A DNA stretch of 64,000 nt from CAYMWF01 sp964394085 [NCBI: uncultured Gemmatimonadota bacterium] (GTDB lineage: Bacteria; GCA-2686955; CAYMWF01), in the NCBI GenBank assembly GCA_964394085.1, contig CAYMWF010000011.1, positions 27,926-91,925 on the forward strand. Direction: 5' to 3'. The translations under genes and the position numbers were made by a program. Positions 1-8,009 of the stretch are shown piece by piece. Each line of letters begins with the position of its first letter. Position 1 is the stretch's first letter. The notes under the pieces are model-generated. The model made no database searches and was not told the DNA's origin. It saw only the letters and a program-made list of their open reading frames with translations.

Positions 1-347
1 ATATCTACCTGATCGCCAGGCGGGATCCGCTCGGCCCCTACGACCGCGGATGGGACAACCTGCCGCCTCTCGTGAAGAAGCTCGCCTACCTCGCAATCTA
101 TTCACTGACCCCAAAAAAAACGGCCCTCTACCGGATCGACACCGACGCCCGCAAGGTGGAATGGATACTGGATCTCCCCTCTGCGGGCGACACCTCTTTC
201 CCGTCGATCCTCCGCATCGGACGCGACTCCTTCCTGGTCGCCAACTATACATCGCCTCTCCGGTTCGAACACCGTTCCTGGCTCGCCGGCCAGATCAGCC
301 CGCGCGGCACGCGGATCTACCTCATCCGGATCGATTTCGCTCCGTAA
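1..347 (+). CDS. C-terminal fragment of a beta-propeller-like protein (5' end outside window)
   Basis: The reading frame is open from position 3 to the TAA at 345-347 and enters from outside the window, so only about 114 C-terminal residues are seen. Visible stretches are TALYRIDTDARKVEWILDLP, SFPSILRIGRDSFLVANYTS and a last strand GTRIYLIRIDF. The pattern of short beta strands, with a substrate-value phrase followed by 'GRDSFLVANY', resembles sialidase-like or six-bladed propeller proteins. The family is an inference. No domain beyond the strands can be named, and no neighbour on the left is available. Confidence 0.6.
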   Translation, partial: IYLIARRDPLGPYDRGWDNLPPLVKKLAYLAIYSLTPKKTALYRIDTDARKVEWILDLPSAGDTSFPSILRIGRDSFLVANYTSPLRFEHRSWLAGQISPRGTRIYLIRIDFAP

Positions 348-519
348 CACACTCCGCATTTCGCGATAAAAACCGGAGACCATTGCAGGGACGGCCGTCC
401 CGCCAAAACATGAAATATCCGCGACCCAGGAGTCAGTGAAGCTACCTGCGCCGGGAGCGCAGAGAGTTTTTAGCCTTTATTAAATGTAAGTTCGTTATCC
501 ATTGACTTTTACCATGTCA

Positions 520-545
520 GAACTTTCCCCACGTGGGGAAAGTTC
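520..545. repeat. 26-bp perfect palindrome centred on CACGTG
   Basis: The half-site GAACTTTCCCCAC is followed immediately by its exact reverse complement, with no spacer. It is flanked on the right by a second inverted repeat, GTTCAA-CTT-TTGAAC. There is no U-tract, so an operator-type site fits better than a terminator. Its partner protein is unknown. Confidence 0.7.
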
Positions 546-648
546 AACTTTTGAACAACGGGCCAGCTCCATCTTCCCCCGGGATTGGTCCTGAAATAAG
601 CGGAAAAGGGAAAAGATTCGCGAAGTCCTCAGGGGTGGAGAGAGGAGA

Positions 649-700
649 GAAAGAGGGTCGAGAAAGGAGCGAAAGAGGGTCGAGAAAGGAGCGAAAGAGG
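649..700. repeat. Purine-rich 22-bp tandem repeat, about 2.4 copies
   Basis: The unit GAAAGAGGGTCGAGAAAGGA plus GC runs 649-670, repeats exactly at 671-692, and starts a third time at 693. No function is evident. Confidence 0.75.
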
Positions 701-935
701 ATGGCGGAGGAGTTGGATTATCAGGATTCCGGGAAGAAATCTTGATAAAAGTTTACTCAAAAAATGGAAACCGGGCCGGGCGGGGTTTGGGAAAGCCGCA
801 GGGAGCGGTTTTTGATTTTTATTGACTTTTTGCGGGGTGCTGGACAAGATACTTGGTTTTGATAATGGTCCGCCAACCGATGTATTAGGCCTGTTTCTGA
901 AGCCTGCTCAATCGTTTACAGACAGGGAGCCCGCC

Positions 936-3491
936 GTGACTGATGTAATCAAGAAGAGAATTCCTCTGCCGGGAGACGCCGGAGACACCGTTTACGACCT
1001 GAACATGTTCCTGAGCGACTCTCAGCTCCGGGCGGAGCTCGAGAAATGCGAGTACTGCGTCGAGAAACCGTGCATGGAGGCGTGCCCCTGCGACTGCTCA
1101 CCGGCAGACTTCATAAAGGCGGTGGAAGTCGGCGAACCTTCCGACATCCGGCGGTCGGCGGCGCTCATCCTCGGCAAGAACCCGCTCGGCGGCATCTGCG
1201 GCCAGGTATGCCCCGACAAGCTATGCATGGCGGCATGCGTCCACAAGAAGTTCGATTCGCCCGTCGATATCCCGGCGGTGCAGGCGACGATTATCGAGAA
1301 GGCGAAACAGTCGGGCGTTCAGCCCGCTTTCACAGAGCCGGATCCGGCAGGCGGCAGGGTCGCCGTAGTCGGGGCCGGCCCGGCCGGGCTCGCAGCGGCG
1401 GCGCTGCTGGGGCAGAGAGGCCGCTCCGTCACGATCTTCGAAAAGGAGAAGGAACCGGGCGGCATGTGCAACCTCATCCCGGCGTTCCGCCTCGACCGGG
1501 ACGTCCTGAAGAGCGACATCGAGTGGTGCCTGTCCCTGGGAGATATAAAACTCGAGACGAATACTTCGGTTGAAGGTCCGGAAGCCCTCCTGGACGACGG
1601 TTTCGACGCCGTGGTGGCCGCCACCGGCCTCTGGTCGCCCATCCTGCCCGGCATACCGGGTGAGAATCTCGCTATTCCCGGCATTGCTTACCTGCAGAAC
1701 CCGGCAGAATACGATGTCTCTGGCAACATCGCCGTCATCGGAGGCGGCGCGACGGCCCTCGACTGCGCCCTCACCGCCCAGGTGAACGGCGCCGGCAGGG
1801 TGGAACTGTTCGCCCTGGAGAACCTGGCCGAGATGCCCCTCTCGACCAAGGAGATGGATGAACTGGTCAGGAGCGGCATCGACGTCAACGGGCGCGTCAT
1901 GGTAAACGCCGTCCTCAGCAGCCCGGACGGCATCAGCGGTCTTTCGCTCACCAAGGTGCGGCTGAGACCGGGCGCGACCTTCAGCCTCGAAGCCATCCAG
2001 CCGCTCCCCGGGAGCGAGGCCGCCCGCCGCGATATCGACGAAGTGATCATCGCCATCGGGACCCGCGGCGATTTCCCGAAAATCGAAAACCCGGCCGTCT
2101 TCTACGCCGGGGACTGCGTGGAAGGCCCGACAACGGTGGTGGAAGCCGCCGCCGCCGGGAAGAACGCCGCTGAGCAGGTGGAAGCGTTCCTGAACTCCGC
2201 GGACATCCCCCGGTTCGGATCGAACTCGGTCGGAGCGGTCAAGAGCATGACGCAGATCCCGGGTTTCGACTTCGTTCCCGTTCCGCTCGAAATCGACTTC
2301 TTCGGCAAGCGGCTCTCCTCCCCTTTCCTGCTGTCGGCGGCGCCGCCCACCGACGGCCTCGAACAGATGAAGGCCGCTTATGACGCGGGCTGGGCCGGGG
2401 CGATCATGAAAACATCCTTCGACAATGTTCCGATTCATATCCCCGGCGAATACATGTTCTCATACGGAAAAGGCACTTACGCCAACTGCGACAACGTTTC
2501 GGGGCACAGCCTCGACCGCGTGTGCGGCGAGCTGGAGCAGCTCATCGAGCTGTATCCCGACCGGCTCACCATGGCCTCCACCGGCGGTCCGGTCTCCGGC
2601 GACGACGAAGAAGACCGGAAAGCGTGGCAGAGCAACACCCGAAAGCTCGAAAACGCGGGCGCCATGGGGATCGAATACAGCCTCTCCTGCCCGCAGGGGG
2701 GCGACGGCACCGAAGGAGACATCGTATCGCAGAACGCCGAGCTCTCATCCAAGATCATCGGATGGGTGCTCGAGGCTGGAAGCGGCGACGTTCCGAAAAT
2801 CTTCAAGCTCACGGGCGCGGTCACATCGATGGAAGCCATCGCCCTCAGCATCCGCGAGACCTTCGAGAAGTATCCCGATAAAAAAGCGGCCATCACCCTG
2901 GCGAACACCTTCCCCACCCTGGCCTTCCGCAAGGGAGAGAAGAAGCAATGGGAGGAAGGGGTCATCGTCGGCATGGCGGGCGAAGGGGTGCTGAATATCA
3001 GCTACCTCTCCCTGGCCAAGGCGGCGCCGCTCGGCATCGAGATTTCGGGCAACGGCGGGCCGGTGAATTACAAGCAGGCCGCCGATTTCCTGGCCCTCGG
3101 GTGCGGGACGGTGCAGTTCTGCACCCTTCCGACACGGGACGGATACGGCATCATCGACGAGCTGAAGACGGGAGTGAGCCACCTGATGGCGGAGCGCGGC
3201 CTGAAGTCGATGAAGGAGCTGATCGGAATCGCTCTTCCCGAGCCGGTCACCGACTTCATGGATCTTTCGCCGGTCAAGAAAATATCCCGTTCGGAGCACG
3301 AGTTGTGCGTGAAGTGCGGCAACTGCAGGCGGTGCCCCTACATGGCGGTGGGCGTCGACGATTACGGCTTCCCGGTCACCGACGCCGCAAAGTGCATCGG
3401 CTGCCGCATGTGCACATTCCTCTGCTTCACGGGTGCGCTGGAGCTCCGCGAAAGAACGCCCGAAGAAGCCGAAGCGCTGGTGGAAGATTGA
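936..3491 (+). CDS. Dihydropyrimidine-dehydrogenase-like Fe-S flavoprotein (fused PreT-PreA architecture)
   Basis: An 851-residue single chain with the domain order of mammalian DPD. First comes an N-terminal helical Fe-S domain (CEYCVEKPCMEACPCDC and CGQVCPDKLC). An FAD Rossmann motif VVGAGPAGLAAA follows near residue 145, then a second nucleotide site VIGGGATALDCA. The FMN TIM barrel contains SLSCPQGG and EISGNGGPV, and the C-terminus carries two Cys clusters. The GTG at 936 follows CAGGGAG and is preferred over the upstream ATG at 822, which lacks a binding site. In the barrel, the loop holding the DPD general-acid cysteine reads GDIVSQ, with Val597 at the expected Cys position. True pyrimidine reduction is therefore doubtful. 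An SsnA-type hydrolase lies downstream, a pairing also seen for YgfK-like flavoproteins in purine and selenium-hydroxylase loci. Function is probably NAD(P)H-linked reduction of an N-heterocycle, substrate unknown. Confidence 0.85.
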   Translation: MTDVIKKRIPLPGDAGDTVYDLNMFLSDSQLRAELEKCEYCVEKPCMEACPCDCSPADFIKAVEVGEPSDIRRSAALILGKNPLGGICGQVCPDKLCMAACVHKKFDSPVDIPAVQATIIEKAKQSGVQPAFTEPDPAGGRVAVVGAGPAGLAAAALLGQRGRSVTIFEKEKEPGGMCNLIPAFRLDRDVLKSDIEWCLSLGDIKLETNTSVEGPEALLDDGFDAVVAATGLWSPILPGIPGENLAIPGIAYLQNPAEYDVSGNIAVIGGGATALDCALTAQVNGAGRVELFALENLAEMPLSTKEMDELVRSGIDVNGRVMVNAVLSSPDGISGLSLTKVRLRPGATFSLEAIQPLPGSEAARRDIDEVIIAIGTRGDFPKIENPAVFYAGDCVEGPTTVVEAAAAGKNAAEQVEAFLNSADIPRFGSNSVGAVKSMTQIPGFDFVPVPLEIDFFGKRLSSPFLLSAAPPTDGLEQMKAAYDAGWAGAIMKTSFDNVPIHIPGEYMFSYGKGTYANCDNVSGHSLDRVCGELEQLIELYPDRLTMASTGGPVSGDDEEDRKAWQSNTRKLENAGAMGIEYSLSCPQGGDGTEGDIVSQNAELSSKIIGWVLEAGSGDVPKIFKLTGAVTSMEAIALSIRETFEKYPDKKAAITLANTFPTLAFRKGEKKQWEEGVIVGMAGEGVLNISYLSLAKAAPLGIEISGNGGPVNYKQAADFLALGCGTVQFCTLPTRDGYGIIDELKTGVSHLMAERGLKSMKELIGIALPEPVTDFMDLSPVKKISRSEHELCVKCGNCRRCPYMAVGVDDYGFPVTDAAKCIGCRMCTFLCFTGALELRERTPEEAEALVED

Positions 3492-3732
3492 AGAGGCGAA
3501 AGCGCCGGCACCGGCTAGAGGCGCTGAGGATACAGGCGGAAGATTGAAAATGCGGAGGCGCGCCGGCGGATGAATGAAAATGCGATGACGCCGGCAGCAG
3601 CTTCAGCGATGAAGGCGCCGGTGCCCGCCTGAGAGGCTGAAGCCGGCGGGAGCTTGAAAAAACGATAGCGGCGGTGGAAGTTTGAAGAGTCGGAAGCGCC
3701 GACACCGGATCGAGAGGATGAAGGCACCCGCG
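3479..3732. repeat. Degenerate interspersed repeat array between the DPD-like and ssnA-like genes
   Basis: Imperfect copies of a unit near GGTGGAAGNTTGAAGAG.CG followed by AAGCGCCG.CACCGG occur at 3479-3514, 3535-3568, 3566-3600, about 3606-3624, 3636-3672, 3673-3708 and 3713-3732. The first and the sixth (3673-3708) are almost identical over 36 bases. The first copy includes the last codons and the TGA stop of the upstream gene. Together the copies fill most of the 322-base intergenic space. No other content is seen there. Confidence 0.65.
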
Positions 3733-3813
3733 GAGGCCCGGGCAGCGGCGCGGAGCCGGGCACGCGCGATCCGAACTGTTTTTGTGGACCCTGTGGGATA
3801 AAGCGAGAATAAA

Positions 3814-5142
3814 ATGGATGAATACCTGATAGCGAACGGAACGGTCATCACCCTGGGTGAGGACAACCGGGTGATCGAAGACGGGGCGGTCCACGTGAAG
3901 GACGGCCGCATCGAAGACGTGGGCTCCGCCGCGGAGTTGAAGAGCAGGCATGCCTGCGAAGTGAAAGTCGACGCCGCCGGCAAGGTGGTGCTCCCCGGCT
4001 TCATCTGCGCCCACCACCATTTCTACAGCACCATGGCGAGAGGCTTCGCCCCTCCCGGCGAACCGGCCCGGACGTTCGGTGAAATCCTGGAGCGGCTGTG
4101 GTGGAAGATCGACAAAGCGCTCAACAGCGACGACGTCTATTACAGCACCCTCATTCCGCTCATCGAGTGCATAAAAAACGGCACCACCACCATAATCGAT
4201 CACCATGCCAGCCCCTCGTGCAGAGACGGAAGCCTCGACATCATCGCCGACGCCGTCCTCGAGGCCGGTCTACGGGCGTCGCTCTGCTACGAAGTATCCG
4301 ATCGCAACATCCCCGCCGCCGGGGTGGCCGAAAACGAGCGGTTTCTGAAACGTCTCGAGGGCGAAAAGTCGGAGCAGCTCGCCGGGATGATGGGCATCCA
4401 CGCCTCCCTCACCGTATCCGACGACACCCTGGCGAAATGCCGCGCCGCCGCCGAAAAGTACGGCGCCGGTTACCACATCCACGTGGCCGAGGGTGTCGAG
4501 GATCACACCGACTCCCTGGCGAAATACGGCAAAAGGACGGTGGAAAGGCTCGTGGACAGGGGAATCTGCGGCCCCGACTCGCTCTTCATCCACTGTATCA
4601 ACATCGACGAAAACGAAATCGACCTCCTCGCCGAAACCGGAACCGTCGTGGTTCACAATCCAGAATCGAACATGAACAACGCCGTCGGCGTCGCAAAAGT
4701 TCTGGAGCTGATGGAAAAGGGCATCCTGGTCGGCCTGGGCACCGACGGAATGGCATCCGACATGCCTGCCCAGATGAGGTGCGCCTACCTGGTGCACAGG
4801 CTCGCTAAAGGTGATCCGAGGGTGGCTTTCTGCGAAGCCCCCCAGCTGCTCCTCTGGAACAATGCCGCCATCGCCGCAAGGCAGTTCCCGGTGAAACTGG
4901 GCGCCATCGAAAAGGGAGCAGCGGCGGATTTCGCCATACTCGACTACATTCCGCCGACCTGTCTCACGGCGGATAATTTCCTGGGGCACTTCATTTTCGG
5001 AATGGTGGACGCGACGGTCGACACCACCATCGCTGGCGGCCGCATCCTTATGCGGAACAAGCAGCTTCTCGTGCTGGACGAAGTAAAAATCGCGGCCAGG
5101 TCGAGGGAGCTCGCCGCGGAGATGTGGCCCAGAATCACGTAA
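3814..5142 (+). CDS. ssnA: SsnA-type amidohydrolase (metal-dependent aminohydrolase)
   Basis: 442 residues of the amidohydrolase superfamily. The N-terminal beta sandwich begins YLIANGTVITLGEDNRVIED. The metal site includes CAHHHFYSTMARG (residues about 65-77), HIHVAEG, IHCINIDENE and LGTDGMASDM, which provide the expected His and Asp ligands. The closest family I recognise is SsnA, a cytosine/guanine-deaminase-like hydrolase found with YgfK and xanthine-dehydrogenase-type genes. The neighbouring DPD-like flavoprotein supports a role in N-heterocycle breakdown, with this enzyme hydrolysing a C-N bond of ring or amidine type. The actual substrate cannot be read from sequence. The start ATG follows a weak AGCGAGAATAAA leader. 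Confidence 0.8.
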   Translation: MDEYLIANGTVITLGEDNRVIEDGAVHVKDGRIEDVGSAAELKSRHACEVKVDAAGKVVLPGFICAHHHFYSTMARGFAPPGEPARTFGEILERLWWKIDKALNSDDVYYSTLIPLIECIKNGTTTIIDHHASPSCRDGSLDIIADAVLEAGLRASLCYEVSDRNIPAAGVAENERFLKRLEGEKSEQLAGMMGIHASLTVSDDTLAKCRAAAEKYGAGYHIHVAEGVEDHTDSLAKYGKRTVERLVDRGICGPDSLFIHCINIDENEIDLLAETGTVVVHNPESNMNNAVGVAKVLELMEKGILVGLGTDGMASDMPAQMRCAYLVHRLAKGDPRVAFCEAPQLLLWNNAAIAARQFPVKLGAIEKGAAADFAILDYIPPTCLTADNFLGHFIFGMVDATVDTTIAGGRILMRNKQLLVLDEVKIAARSRELAAEMWPRIT

Positions 5143-5199
5143 CCGGGTCGGATGAAGCACGACGAAAGGGGTCGTCGCAGACCCGCTGGTAACCGAGTC

Positions 5200-6201
5200 A
5201 TGAATCTGGACAATCAGACAATACTGGTTCTGATACTGCCGCTGGCGCTGTTGCTGTTCGGCGTCGCCGGATACCACATCATCGAAGGATGGCCGATACT
5301 CGACTGCGTGTACATGACCGTGATCACCGTCGCCACCGTCGGCTTTTCGGAGATACACGAGCTGTCGCAAACCGGGCGGGTATTCACTGTCGTCCTTATA
5401 CTTACCGGAGTGATGATCATCGCATACTCCATCCAGTGGTTCGTCATGTACATGCTGCAGAAAAACATCTTCGGAACACTCGGGAGACGCCGTATGGATA
5501 GAAAAATAAAAACTCTGAAGGACCACACCATCGTCTGCGGATACGGGAAGATCGGACGCCACGTGGCGGACACGTTCCTCGCGGAGGGTGAGCCGTTCGT
5601 CATAATCGACCGGGAATTCCCGGACGAGGAGCATATGGCGGAAAAGGGACTCATGTATATCGAGGGCGACGGTGCGGATGAAGTCGTGCTGGAGGAGGCG
5701 GGCATAGACAGGGCCAGAACACTGGTGGCGGTCGTCGGCTCGGACGCCGACAACCTGTTCATCACCATGACCGCGCGCGGCCTGAACAGGGAGATAAAAG
5801 TAGTGGCCCGCGCTGAAGACGCGAACAACAAGGGCAAGCTGCTGCGCGCCGGCGCGAACAAGGTCGTGCTGCCGTACGAGATGGGCGGTCGCCGTATCGC
5901 CGCCCAGGTGATGTTCCCGTCCGTGACCGATTTCCTCGAGACGGTCATGAGCTCGGAGAACCTGGAGCTGCGAATGGCCGAGTTGAAGGTCGGCGGCTCG
6001 TCCAGCCTGAACAACCAGTCGCTGCACGAGTCGCATATCCGCAGAGAAACCGGCTGCATCATACTTGCAATTAAACCCGACGGGAAAAAGCTGATCACGA
6101 ACCCCGACTCCGAAATGAAGATAAATGCGGGCGATATGCTTATATGTCTCGGGACGATGGAGCAGATACAGGAGCTCCAGAAACTGGCGGAAGTACCCTG
6201 A
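5200..6201 (+). CDS. Two-TM potassium channel with RCK (TrkA-N/TrkA-C) domains
   Basis: An MthK-like subunit of 333 residues. TM1 is near residues 5-25 (ILVLILPLALLLFGVAGY). The pore helix and selectivity filter are VITVATVGFSEIHE, a common TVGF variant of TVGYG. TM2 lies near 60-80 (VVLILTGVMIIAYSIQWFVM). A cytosolic RCK N-lobe opens with HTIVCGYGKIGRHVAD, and the TrkA-C lobe ends with NAGDMLICLGTMEQIQELQ. It should form a tetrameric ligand-gated K+ channel in the inner membrane. An alternative ATG at 5152 would add 16 basic residues. Neither start has a convincing binding site. The gene ends 67 bases before a convergent gene. Confidence 0.85.
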   Translation: MNLDNQTILVLILPLALLLFGVAGYHIIEGWPILDCVYMTVITVATVGFSEIHELSQTGRVFTVVLILTGVMIIAYSIQWFVMYMLQKNIFGTLGRRRMDRKIKTLKDHTIVCGYGKIGRHVADTFLAEGEPFVIIDREFPDEEHMAEKGLMYIEGDGADEVVLEEAGIDRARTLVAVVGSDADNLFITMTARGLNREIKVVARAEDANNKGKLLRAGANKVVLPYEMGGRRIAAQVMFPSVTDFLETVMSSENLELRMAELKVGGSSSLNNQSLHESHIRRETGCIILAIKPDGKKLITNPDSEMKINAGDMLICLGTMEQIQELQKLAEVP

Positions 6202-6268
6202 TACAGCGGTGATAAACAGCCGGTATTTAAACCTGCGAATAAATAAACAAACGGCACGGGCCGCCCGT

Positions 6269-7060
6269 TCACCCCTCTAAAGCGTTCAATTTCTCTTCAA
6301 TCTTCTCAACGATCTGATCATAGGATGGCGGCGGTCCTGTGAAGATATTCTCACCTGCTATGTAGAGTCCCCCTCCCAGACCGTATTTCCTGAGATTCGC
6401 CGCGTCGCTCATGTCGATCTCTTCAAACGATACATTTTCGCCGAACCGTTCCGCGGCCCGTTTCGCCGAAAGGTACGTAGTATTCTCGCCGGGGCACTGG
6501 CCGCTGCAGAAAACCGTAACTTTCACCTTGCCCGGAACCGTCTCCTGGCTGAACTCGCCTTTTTTCCACTTCGGTACGACAGCGTCTCCGGAGAACGGCT
6601 TCCAGACGAGCTCCCGCCAGCCGTGGAGATCCGCTTTTTCGTAGCCCTGCTTCTTATACCATGCCGCCGTCATCCAGAAATCCTGCGAGATTCCCCAGGC
6701 GGCGAGACCTTTAGCACCGAGAGCTTCGACATCCTCCTCGGCCGCCTCGAGAAGCGCCTTTCCCAGGCCCGCCCCCTGCCGGTTTCCGACCCCCTTGTCT
6801 TCGTATCCGTGCACCCATATGCAATTGACCATGTAGAGGTCGTCACCGTCGGCGTATGAATACTCGATCGGCATATACTCGATCATTCCCGCCAGGCTCC
6901 CGTCGTCATCAATGGCTACCTTCACCCTGAGACCCTGCTCCCGCATTTTCGAAAACCAGTCTTCCTTGATAAACCGGGCTTCCTTCATCTCCTCGCTCCA
7001 GTCTTCGAGACAGACGAGGTACGAAGGCGCCAGCTCAGGTGAGAGATCAGCTATCTTCAT
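6269..7060 (-). CDS. GNAT N-acetyltransferase with C-terminal YoaP-like thioredoxin-fold domain
   Basis: 263 residues. The GNAT half (about 1-165) carries the acetyl-CoA loop signature in GNRQGAGLGKALLEAAEED and a C-terminal strand with SQDFWMTAAWYKKQGYEK. The second half (about 185-263) begins KVKVTVFCSGQCPGENTTY and matches the YoaP-like domain, a thioredoxin-related fold with a CxxxC pair. The ATG at 7060 follows AGAGGGGAAATA, a strong ribosome site, and is preferred to an upstream in-frame start. The substrate is unknown. The family is widespread as this exact two-domain fusion. The gene is a single transcription unit facing the convergent K+ channel gene. Confidence 0.8.
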   Translation of the reverse strand: MKIADLSPELAPSYLVCLEDWSEEMKEARFIKEDWFSKMREQGLRVKVAIDDDGSLAGMIEYMPIEYSYADGDDLYMVNCIWVHGYEDKGVGNRQGAGLGKALLEAAEEDVEALGAKGLAAWGISQDFWMTAAWYKKQGYEKADLHGWRELVWKPFSGDAVVPKWKKGEFSQETVPGKVKVTVFCSGQCPGENTTYLSAKRAAERFGENVSFEEIDMSDAANLRKYGLGGGLYIAGENIFTGPPPSYDQIVEKIEEKLNALEG

Positions 7061-7405
7061 TATTTCCCCTCTTCCATTCGTCGGGCGCTTCTGGAGCGAC
7101 CGGCCAGGTACACACCGGCGAAGTACAGATATTATCAGCCATCGCGCAAACACTGAACGCACTCAATTAGACACATCTTCACAGTATACTCATAATCTGT
7201 CAATCCGGACCTTTTTCAGAACTCGGACTATTTGCGATACACGGCTTCCTTTTTCCTGATTTCCCGTGCCGGCCATGACGGGTTGAGTTAAGTCCGGCGG
7301 AAACCTATCACTATTCCGCTACCGGAGGACTCCGATCATTTATTCTTCAATAAGGTGGATGTCTCCCCGATAGTCCGGGTGTATCAATCGAGTCCACCTG
7401 GAAGA

Positions 7406-7442
7406 CGTGTAAAATTGTCAATCGGATTGACAATTTTACACG
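7406..7442. repeat. 37-bp palindrome with 18-bp arms
   Basis: The arm CGTGTAAAATTGTCAATC (7406-7423) is separated by a single G from its exact reverse complement (7425-7442). The one-base centre argues against an RNA hairpin terminator and for a dimeric protein-binding site, or possibly a mobile-element scar. A related TCTGTCAATCCGG occurs about 210 bases upstream. Confidence 0.75.
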
Positions 7443-7751
7443 CGTGAGCCTGCAACCCCCGCGGGACAAGACGTGCTGCCGGTATCCCGCTCTGATGCGC
7501 TGGTGATTACCTGCATCCGCCGCAGGACAGGATATGATTCTTGCGCTGCGCTGCAGAAAGAGAAGTACACGGATCGACTCCGTGGTTTGGAATCTCGAAG
7601 CCAGCCGGGGCGTACACCTGATTCTTTTCCAGGCATAGCTTAACTATACCATCGACTCAGCCGGTGAATTTTGTTTCATTGCGCCCGGGGAGCAATGAAC
7701 CCAGCAGTTTTACACCGGTTGCTTTACGAATAAAGTCCCGTATCGCAGATT

Positions 7752-7799
7752 CGGGGCTTCGGCCCCGGGGTGCGCGGGTCGAGATTATTCGACCCGCGC
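7752..7799 (+). other. Two tandem GC-rich hairpins (structured leader or terminator pair)
   Basis: Hairpin one is CGGGGC-TTCG-GCCCCG (7752-7767), with a UUCG tetraloop. Hairpin two has an 11-bp perfect stem, GCGCGGGTCGA (7772-7782) with TCGACCCGCGC (7789-7799), and loop GATTAT. The downstream sequence CCTTATTCCTTT is only weakly U-rich. This could be an intrinsic terminator facing +, or a folded leader RNA. Confidence 0.5.
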
Positions 7800-8009
7800 C
7801 CTTATTCCTTTACTAACACGGTTCAAGCTGTAAAAATGAAAGCTCGATGCTGCAGCGGTTCCGGCTCCGTATCCCTCTTCAGCATTTTACAGCGATCATG
7901 CCCGCCGGGAAATTCGAGCCGGGCGGTTGCTCGGGGTTGTTTTTTAACTGCGAAAATGACGCAGGCCGCGGCCGGAAAGACAGCAGAAGTTGATTTCACG
8001 GGGAAAAGA

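Larger units (their letters stand above)
348..935. other. Intergenic region with palindromes, tandem repeat and a weak promoter-like site
   Basis: No credible gene lies in these 588 bases. The region holds a 26-bp perfect palindrome (520-545), a small hairpin GTTCAA-CTT-TTGAAC (542-556) and a purine-rich 22-bp tandem repeat (649-700). A TTGACT box sits at 822-827, with only poor -10 matches after it. An upstream in-frame extension of the next gene (822-935) has no ribosome binding site and does not look coding. Confidence 0.6.
7061..8009. other. Long intergenic region with palindrome and tandem hairpins
   Basis: No gene is supported in these 949 bases. Short open frames at 7436-7636 and around 7820-8080 lack ribosome sites and coding character. 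The region holds a 37-base near-perfect palindrome (7406-7442) and two consecutive strong hairpins (7752-7767 and 7772-7799) about 210 bases before the radical SAM gene. Confidence 0.6.

Noticed and set aside
822-935. N-terminal extension of the DPD-like protein from the ATG at 822
   Set aside because: No binding site there. The GTG at 936 has one and fits the family start.
1221-2438. Long minus-strand open frame opposite the flavoprotein gene
   Set aside because: Shadow of a GC-rich real gene. No recognisable domain.
4270-6036. Long minus-strand open frame (588 codons) across two plus-strand genes
   Set aside because: It spans the real SsnA-like and K+ channel genes and contains no motif.
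7436-7636. Minus-strand open frame in the 7.1-8.0 kb gap
   Set aside because: It lacks start signals and coding character, and its 3' end lies in the large palindrome.
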